The notes under the pieces are model-generated. The model saw nothing but the letters and a program-made list of their open reading frames with translations. It was not told the origin of the DNA and did not search any database. The translations under genes and the position numbers were made by a program. This document shows positions 1-4,751 of a DNA stretch of 6,554 nt, one piece after another (position 1 is the first letter of the stretch; each line of letters opens with the position of its first letter). Origin of the DNA: Bacillota bacterium (lineage in GTDB: Bacteria; Bacillota; Clostridia; Lachnospirales; Lachnospiraceae); the NCBI GenBank assembly GCA_023441145.1, contig JAEZQN010000117.1:1-6554 (forward strand). The letters run 5' to 3'.

Positions 1-1664
1 CCTATGAGGGGAAAGTTACATTATCATGTAATGAACTTTATGAGTTTTTAACTTTAAGAGACTCAGCGTCCCTTCTTTTGGAGCGCTTAATTGTATATTC
101 TAATCAAAAATATCATGAGGATACTGCCAATGCTACTTATCAGAAATTAAGTGATAGAGCGTCTATGTTGGCAGTTAAATTTGAAGGTTCTATTTCCTTC
201 TTTCATTCTAAGATCATGAAGCTTTCAGAAGAGAAATTGGAGAGTTTCTATGAAGAATGCTCCTCTTTACAATTCTATAGAAGATATTTAGACAATCTAT
301 TTCGTAAAAAGCCTCATATTCTTTCTGAAGTCGAGGAAAAATTATTGGCAGCAGCAGGAGAAGTAACGGAGGCACCTTCTAACATCTTTACGATTTTCAA
401 TAATGCAGATATACAGTTTGCACAGATAATGAATGAGAATCAACAAGAGGTACAGCTTACTCATGGTCGTTTCACTAGTTTCCTTCAAAGTAACGACCGA
501 AGAGTTCGTAAAGATGCCTTTGAGGCAATGTATGCTCCCTATATTACTTATAAAAACACTTTAGCAGCTGTATATACCGCCAACTTAAAGCAAGAACATT
601 TTTATGCAAAAGCAAGAAAATATCCTTCCAGTATGGCAATGGAGTTGGACGATAGTAATATACCAACTGAGGTATATGATAATCTAATTCAGGTAGTTCA
701 TGAGAAGTTGCCTTTGTTACATCGCTATATGGAGATTCGTAAGAGATGTCTAAATGTGGAGGAGCTTCATATGTATGACTTGTACGTTCCTATGGTTTCC
801 TCTGTGTCCATGGACATTGATTTTAGTGAAGCTAAGAAGATTGTACAAGAGGGATTAAAGCCACTTGGCAAGGAATATGAAGAGATTCTTAAGGAAGGAT
901 ATGAAAATGGCTGGATCGATATTTATGAGAATCAAGGAAAGCGTAGTGGTGCCTATTCTTGGGGAGCATATGGAACACATCCTTATGTATTATTAAATTA
1001 TCAGAACAATTTAAATAATACCTTTACGTTATGTCATGAGATGGGCCATGCAATACATTCTTATTATTCCGACCATAATCAACAATATTTGTATGCAAGT
1101 TATAAGATTTTTGTGGCTGAAGTTGCCTCTACCTGTAACGAGGCATTATTGATGCAACATTTGTTAAAAACTACAACAGATAAGGAAAGAAAAGCTTATC
1201 TTATTAATTATCAATTAGAACAGTTTAGAACCACTCTTTACAGGCAGACTATGTTTGCTGAATTTGAGAAGATTACTCATAATATGGTGGCAGAGGGAGA
1301 ACCATTAACTGCAGAATCCATCAGTCAGATTTATCATGACTTAAATGTTAAGTATTTTGGAAGTGAAGTTTTTGTGGACTCTGAGATAGATATGGAGTGG
1401 GCTAGGATTCCTCATTTTTATAATCCTTTTTATGTATATCAATATGCAACTGGATATTCTGCGGCCATTGCGCTGTCTAAACGTATTCTTACGAATGGAC
1501 AAGAGGCAGTAAAGGATTATATAGACTTTCTAAAAGGAGGAAGCTCAAAGGATCCAATTGATTTGCTTAAGGGAGCAGGGGTAGATATGACTAAGAGTGA
1601 ACCAATTGAACAAGCCTTATCTGTGTTTGAAGAATTATTAAATGAAATGGAAGAGTTAATATAA
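1..1664 (+). CDS. pepF: Oligoendopeptidase F, M3 family zinc metallopeptidase (5'-truncated by window edge)
   Basis: This is a cytoplasmic zinc endopeptidase that cleaves short peptides and probably takes part in peptide recycling. The frame is open from base 3 with no stop and no credible start, so the gene begins outside the window. The 553 visible residues compare with roughly 600 in the family, so about 50 N-terminal residues are missing. The TTG at 78 has no ribosome binding site and the preceding codons read as PepF sequence, so it is not the start. Numbering from the codon at base 3, the zinc motif HEMGH is at residues 345-349 (bases 1035-1049): His345 and His349 bind zinc and Glu346 is catalytic. 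The third zinc ligand is Glu373 in FVAEVAS. The conserved substrate-site segment HFYNPFY is at 471-477, followed by the VYQYATGYSAA helix and the GGSSKDPIDLLKGAGVD C-terminal signature. The frame is intact. It converges on tmcAL and shares its terminator. Family assignment is firm; the natural substrates are not known from sequence. Confidence 0.94.
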   Translation, partial: YEGKVTLSCNELYEFLTLRDSASLLLERLIVYSNQKYHEDTANATYQKLSDRASMLAVKFEGSISFFHSKIMKLSEEKLESFYEECSSLQFYRRYLDNLFRKKPHILSEVEEKLLAAAGEVTEAPSNIFTIFNNADIQFAQIMNENQQEVQLTHGRFTSFLQSNDRRVRKDAFEAMYAPYITYKNTLAAVYTANLKQEHFYAKARKYPSSMAMELDDSNIPTEVYDNLIQVVHEKLPLLHRYMEIRKRCLNVEELHMYDLYVPMVSSVSMDIDFSEAKKIVQEGLKPLGKEYEEILKEGYENGWIDIYENQGKRSGAYSWGAYGTHPYVLLNYQNNLNNTFTLCHEMGHAIHSYYSDHNQQYLYASYKIFVAEVASTCNEALLMQHLLKTTTDKERKAYLINYQLEQFRTTLYRQTMFAEFEKITHNMVAEGEPLTAESISQIYHDLNVKYFGSEVFVDSEIDMEWARIPHFYNPFYVYQYATGYSAAIALSKRILTNGQEAVKDYIDFLKGGSSKDPIDLLKGAGVDMTKSEPIEQALSVFEELLNEMEELI

Positions 1665-1707
1665 AGTTATAGAGCTGTCCTTTTTTAAGGGACAGCTCTA
1701 TAACTTT
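1663..1707. terminator. Bidirectional intrinsic terminator shared by pepF and tmcAL
   Basis: The arms 1663-1680 and 1690-1707 are perfect reverse complements over 18 bp. They enclose a 9-base spacer, TTTTTTAAG, within which up to three further pairs (one U-G) can form. Downstream of the stem on the plus strand is CTTTTAAT; on the minus strand it is ACTTTATATT. Both give short U-rich tails. The repeat sits exactly between two convergent genes: its left arm includes the last two bases of the pepF stop codon (1662-1664) and its right arm the last base of the tmcAL stop codon (1709-1707). One element therefore very probably ends both transcripts. Confidence 0.88.
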
Positions 1708-2981
1708 TAATCTAAGAGGAATACTCCTTGCTTATATTCTCCAGCAAGACGCGTACCGTATTTCTCATATATTTTATATTGATATAAATTTGAGGCCATA
1801 ATGTCCATTTGAAACATATTGAGTGCGTCCTCTGATAACACTTTTTTGGCATTTGCCACCTTTGTAATCAGAGGTAGTGTATTTTTGAGCTCTTTTTTCT
1901 TTAATAAAAAGGAGGCCTCTCTTCTTAAACCAAGAATCCGAATGTATTGTGGTAACATACGATTTTCAAGTACAAGACGAGAACTATCTCTATGCCATTT
2001 TACAGGATGTAAGTCATCTTGTTTTAGGTGAAGAAGAATGTGGCAAAGGATTCTATTTATTCTTGTCATTGTATAGTTTTTCGACTTAAGTAATTGGGTA
2101 AAACTTGTAAGGTTATCATATTGTGACAATGAGTTATAGATTCGTATACTTAAGTCTTCATTCATATCTAGATATTGCGTAAGGGTTTTAGCATTGTGAT
2201 ATAATAATTTATGGTAGAGCTCGGCTGAAAAATCATCAAGGCAGATTGGAAACCGTTTTTTATAATTGTCTTTTAGAATATCATACACCTTATCTGGAAC
2301 GGCTTCCTTAAGCATAATTAGGTTTCCTTTTGTTAATTCGTTTCGAATAGAGGTAGCGGAGCTTATTTCTTTTGTAAGTTCTTGTTCATGATAATCTGCA
2401 GTTTTCCGTTTTATAGTATAGGGTTTTATTGAGGAGCCAAGAAATTTAAGGGCTTTTATATACTCTGTTCCAAGAATGTTATTTGGAGAAGCTAAAATAC
2501 TCTCATATAGGGAACGATTATGCACTGGTAACTCATTTAATATGGCTTTTCTTCTTGCTATTGGATAGGTATCCCCGTTTTGTAGATGCTTTGCTAGGTT
2601 TAGTCGATAGCTTTCAGGTTCATGAAGTAGAAGATTTGCAATATCCTCTAGAGGAGTAAGTTCACCTAGTTCACTTCCGAAGCAGATGGAGTCAACAAAA
2701 CCTAAGCTGTCTAATATTTTTATGGCACCTAAGGCAAAATACTCTGCGCTGGCTGTAGCATATAGAACGGGAAGTTCAATTACGATATCAGCTCCTAAAC
2801 TTAAGGCCATTTGGGTTCTTAAGTACTTGTCCATATAGGCAGGGGTTCCTCGTTGCACAAAATCGCCACTCATGACTACTACAATATAATCGGCTCCTGT
2901 CAAGCGGCGAGCTTCTTCTATATGATATTTATGTCCATTATGAAAAGGATTGTATTCTGTAATTAATCCTGTTATCTTCAT
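1707..2981 (-). CDS. tmcAL: tRNA(Met) cytidine acetate ligase, TmcAL (YlbM family nucleotidyltransferase)
   Basis: TmcAL makes N4-acetylcytidine at the wobble position (C34) of elongator tRNA-Met. It activates acetate with ATP to acetyl-adenylate and transfers the acetyl group, which helps accurate AUG decoding. The 424-residue product is close to the usual ~400-420 residues. The N-terminal nucleotidyltransferase fold shows TEYNPFHNGH at residues 8-17, whose HNGH (14-17) is the ATP-binding HxGH signature, then SGDFVQRG at 38-45, ELPVLYATASAEYFA from 69, PNNILGTEY at 166-174 and SSATSIRN at 207-214, all typical of this family. The ATG at 2981 is chosen because GGAGGT lies 6 bases upstream and because the protein then begins MKITGLITEYNP, as in homologues. 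The frame stays open to an ATG at 3068, but that would add 29 unconserved residues and start upstream of the predicted promoter. It is divergent from the aminotransferase and convergent with pepF, so probably monocistronic. Confidence 0.94.
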   Translation of the reverse strand: MKITGLITEYNPFHNGHKYHIEEARRLTGADYIVVVMSGDFVQRGTPAYMDKYLRTQMALSLGADIVIELPVLYATASAEYFALGAIKILDSLGFVDSICFGSELGELTPLEDIANLLLHEPESYRLNLAKHLQNGDTYPIARRKAILNELPVHNRSLYESILASPNNILGTEYIKALKFLGSSIKPYTIKRKTADYHEQELTKEISSATSIRNELTKGNLIMLKEAVPDKVYDILKDNYKKRFPICLDDFSAELYHKLLYHNAKTLTQYLDMNEDLSIRIYNSLSQYDNLTSFTQLLKSKNYTMTRINRILCHILLHLKQDDLHPVKWHRDSSRLVLENRMLPQYIRILGLRREASFLLKKKELKNTLPLITKVANAKKVLSEDALNMFQMDIMASNLYQYKIYEKYGTRLAGEYKQGVFLLD

Positions 2982-2987
2982 GTTCTT

Positions 2988-2993
2988 ACCTCC
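2988..2993 (-). promoter_or_regulatory. Ribosome binding site that fixes the tmcAL start
   Basis: On the minus strand GGAGGT lies 6 bases upstream of the ATG at 2981-2979. This near-consensus Shine-Dalgarno sequence lies inside the longest open frame and shows that the shorter product, beginning MKITGL, is the real one. Confidence 0.88.
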
Positions 2994-3005
2994 ATACATA
3001 TAGAC

Positions 3006-3035
3006 AGTATAACCGAAAGAGACTAAAATGTGCAA
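3006..3035 (-). promoter_or_regulatory. Predicted sigma-A promoter of tmcAL
   Basis: On the minus strand TTGCAC (3035-3030) is followed after 18 bases by TATACT (3011-3006). This gives a -35 matching TTGACA at 4 of 6 positions and a -10 matching TATAAT at 5 of 6. Transcription would begin near base 2999, leaving a short leader of about 18 bases that just contains the ribosome binding site. No operator-like repeat is evident beside it. Confidence 0.62.
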
Positions 3036-3062
3036 ATTCTTTTCAATCCTACAAAATCTTCC

Positions 3063-3091
3063 TTGCATATTTATTAATTGTAGTATAAAAT
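3063..3091 (+). promoter_or_regulatory. Predicted sigma-A promoter of the aminotransferase gene
   Basis: TTGCAT (3063-3068) and TAAAAT (3086-3091) are separated by the optimal 17 bases, within an AT-rich stretch. Transcription would start near 3098, about 33 bases before the ATG at 3131. An alternative -10, TATAAA at 3084, would leave only a 15-base spacer. The promoter is back to back with that of tmcAL; their -35 boxes are 27 bases apart, so the two polymerases would face away from each other. Confidence 0.62.
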
Positions 3092-3130
3092 ACTAGAAAA
3101 ATATATGGGTAGGAATGTGGGAGGTATCAA

Positions 3131-4414
3131 ATGAAAGGATACGCAGAACTAAGTAAAGAGGAATTACAGCAATTACATAGTGAGTTGTCAGCTGAGTATA
3201 AGCATTTCCAGGCGAAAGGGCTAAATCTTGATATGTCAAGAGGAAAACCAGGTGCTGATCAGTTAGATTTGTCTATGGGTATGATGGATGTTTTAAACAG
3301 TAAAACAGATCTTACCTGTGATGATGGTACTGACTGTAGAAATTATGGTTTATTAGATGGTATTGCAGAAGCTAAAAAACTGATTGGAGATATGACAGAA
3401 ACTCCGCCAGAAAATTTGATTATGTATGGCAATTCTAGTTTAAATATTATGTATGATAGCATTTCACGTTCTATGACTCATGGTGTAATGGGGAATACTC
3501 CTTGGTGTAAGCTTGATAAGGTGAAATTCTTATGTCCTGTACCAGGCTATGATAGACATTTTGCCATTACAGAATATTTTGGTATTGAGATGATTAACGT
3601 TCCTATGACCTTAGAAGGCCCTGATATGGATATAGTAGAAAAGCTGGTATCCGAGGATGAGGCAATAAAGGGAATCTGGTGTGTCCCAAAATACTCTAAT
3701 CCACAGGGAATTACTTATACTGATGAGACAGTAAGAAGATTTGCAAGATTAAAACCAGCAGCAAAAGATTTCAGAATCTATTGGGATAATGCATATTGTG
3801 TTCACCATTTATATGATGATAATCATGATCATTTAATTGAGATTCTTGCTGAATGTAAGAGAGCAGGAAATCCTGATATGGTATATAAATTCTGTTCAAC
3901 CTCAAAGGTTAGCTTTCCAGGTTCTGGTGTAGCTGCAATTGAGACCTCTGCAAACAACTTAGTAGATATTAAGAAGCAGTTAACAATACAAACCATTGGA
4001 CATGACAAAGTAAATCAGTTACGTCATGTAAGATTTTATGGTGATTTTAATGGTTTAAAGAAGCATATGTTAAAGCATGCTGCCATTCTTCGTCCAAAAT
4101 TTGAAGCAGTACTTGATATATTGGAGAGAGAACTTACTGGTCTTGGTATTGGTACCTGGTATAAACCAAAAGGTGGTTATTTTATATCCTTTGATACCTT
4201 AGAAGGCTGTGCAAAAAAAGTAGTAGCGAAAGCCAAAAAAGCAGGGGTTACTATGACTCCAGCTGGTGCAACCTATCCATATGGTAAGGATCCTAAGGAT
4301 AGCAATATCCGTATTGCTCCAACCTATCCTAATTTAGACGATTTAATTACTGCTACGGAATTATTTGTCCTTTGTGTTAAACTTGTTAGTGTAGAAATGC
4401 TTTTAGAAAAGTAA
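3131..4414 (+). CDS. Aminotransferase class I, aspartate aminotransferase Ic (PF12897-like) type
   Basis: This is a cytoplasmic PLP-dependent aminotransferase of 427 residues. It most likely interconverts aspartate and 2-oxoglutarate with oxaloacetate and glutamate. The N-terminus carries the subgroup-typical LDMSRGKPGADQLDLS (33-48). Fold-type I landmarks follow in order: a SNPQG turn with Asn190, WDNAY with Asp219 (pyridine-nitrogen ligand) and Tyr222, STSK with the Schiff-base Lys259, and SNIRIAP with Arg394 (substrate alpha-carboxylate). These positions match the classical AspAT set closely. GGYFISFDTLEGCAKKV (348-364) and AGVTMTPAGATYP (371-383) are also characteristic of the subgroup. 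The ATG is preceded by GGGAGGT at 3119-3125 with a 5-base spacer. The gene ends with three consecutive in-frame stops, TAA TAG TAA (4412-4420). It has its own promoter and terminator. The aminotransferase class is certain; aspartate as the main substrate is inferred from subgroup, and other acidic or aromatic amino acids remain possible. Confidence 0.9.
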   Translation: MKGYAELSKEELQQLHSELSAEYKHFQAKGLNLDMSRGKPGADQLDLSMGMMDVLNSKTDLTCDDGTDCRNYGLLDGIAEAKKLIGDMTETPPENLIMYGNSSLNIMYDSISRSMTHGVMGNTPWCKLDKVKFLCPVPGYDRHFAITEYFGIEMINVPMTLEGPDMDIVEKLVSEDEAIKGIWCVPKYSNPQGITYTDETVRRFARLKPAAKDFRIYWDNAYCVHHLYDDNHDHLIEILAECKRAGNPDMVYKFCSTSKVSFPGSGVAAIETSANNLVDIKKQLTIQTIGHDKVNQLRHVRFYGDFNGLKKHMLKHAAILRPKFEAVLDILERELTGLGIGTWYKPKGGYFISFDTLEGCAKKVVAKAKKAGVTMTPAGATYPYGKDPKDSNIRIAPTYPNLDDLITATELFVLCVKLVSVEMLLEK

Positions 4415-4426
4415 TAGTAAGGCAAG

Positions 4427-4468
4427 AAGCACCTTTGAAATGAGGATAATATCATTTCTTAGGTGCTT
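4427..4468 (+). terminator. Intrinsic terminator of the aminotransferase gene
   Basis: The arms 4427-4443 and 4452-4468 pair over 17 positions. The only mismatches are two adjacent T-T oppositions, giving 8 bp (AAGCACCT/AGGTGCTT) plus 7 bp (GAAATGA/TCATTTC) around an 8-base loop, GGATAATA. The hairpin begins 7 bases after the last of the three tandem stop codons. The downstream T-run is short and interrupted (CTTTATAAATGTTTA), so read-through into the pnp leader cannot be excluded. Confidence 0.75.
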
Positions 4469-4469
4469 T

Positions 4470-4575
4470 ATAAATGTTTAACGTGAAACAAATTATGGAA
4501 AATAACTCATAATATTTACAATTCAGAAAAGACTCGAGATATGTGAATTTATAGCTAGTAAAAAAGAATTCATAG
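4470..4575. other. AT-rich intergenic stretch with no recognisable gene
   Basis: This is the upstream half of the 337-base gap before pnp. All frames are short, and no rpsO-like coding sequence is present. A TTTACA at 4515-4520 resembles a -35 box, but no convincing -10 lies 16-18 bases downstream. I see no repeats or RNA gene here. Confidence 0.55.
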
Positions 4576-4584
4576 TGATATAAT
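4576..4584 (+). promoter_or_regulatory. pnp: Predicted extended -10 promoter of pnp
   Basis: The sequence TGATATAATA contains a perfect TATAAT at 4579-4584, preceded by the TGn motif of an extended -10 promoter. The hexamer 17 bases upstream (TAGTAA, 4556-4561) is a poor -35, which extended -10 promoters tolerate. The predicted +1 is near 4591, so the pnp leader would be about 160 bases long. Confidence 0.65.
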
Positions 4585-4591
4585 AAAAAAT

Positions 4592-4722
4592 GGCTGAGTA
4601 TAAAAGACTTAGTTGGTCCATACTATAACCATAATATGGATTTCGTGGGAAATTATACATCCGAGACCTCTGAAAAGACCATTCAATAGTAGTGGTTTTC
4701 TCAGACGTTTCGGTTTTCCCAC
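4592..4722 (+). promoter_or_regulatory. Structured 5' leader of pnp: three consecutive hairpins
   Basis: Three hairpins lie almost end to end. Hairpin 1: CTGAGT (4594-4599) pairs with ACTTAG (4607-4612), one G-U, with G-U pairs possible at its base; it starts at the predicted +1. Hairpin 2: GGTCCATA (4615-4622) pairs with TATGGATT (4635-4642), two terminal G-U. Hairpin 3: outer stem GTGGGAAA (4645-4652) with TTTCCCAC (4715-4722), 8 bp; then, past an 8-base left bulge, CCGAGAC (4661-4667) with GTTTCGG (4707-4713), 7 bp; a C-C mismatch; TCTGA (4669-4673) with TCAGA (4701-4705), 5 bp; an A-C mismatch; and 9 bp between 4675-4683 and 4691-4699, closing a 7-base loop. In total it has 29 pairs. It ends 14 bases before the AAAGGAG site and has no abutting U-tract, so it is not an obvious terminator. 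A role in mRNA stability or RNase III processing and PNPase autocontrol is inferred by analogy with the enterobacterial pnp leader; no known riboswitch class was recognised. Confidence 0.65.
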
Positions 4723-4751
4723 AGCAATTTTAAAATAAAGGAGATTTGATT

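Noticed and set aside
1819..2031. A 70-codon plus-strand open frame
   Set aside because: It lies wholly antisense to the well-conserved tmcAL gene, has no ribosome binding site, and its product resembles no family I know. It is a shadow frame.
4474..4512. A tiny 12-residue ORF just after the aminotransferase terminator
   Set aside because: No ribosome binding site precedes it and there is no sign of coding constraint; such frames are expected by chance in AT-rich DNA.
4592..4598. GGCTGAG at the start of the pnp leader, resembling part of the TPP riboswitch (THI box)
   Set aside because: The other conserved THI-box segments (the CTGATCTGGATAATGCCAGCG-like part) are absent, and pnp has no link to thiamine. 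The match is to a short motif only.
4645..4722. Hairpin 3 of the pnp leader as an intrinsic terminator or attenuator
   Set aside because: The T-run (4728-4731) is short and separated from the stem by several bases, and I see no clean competing anti-terminator. Processing or stability roles fit better.
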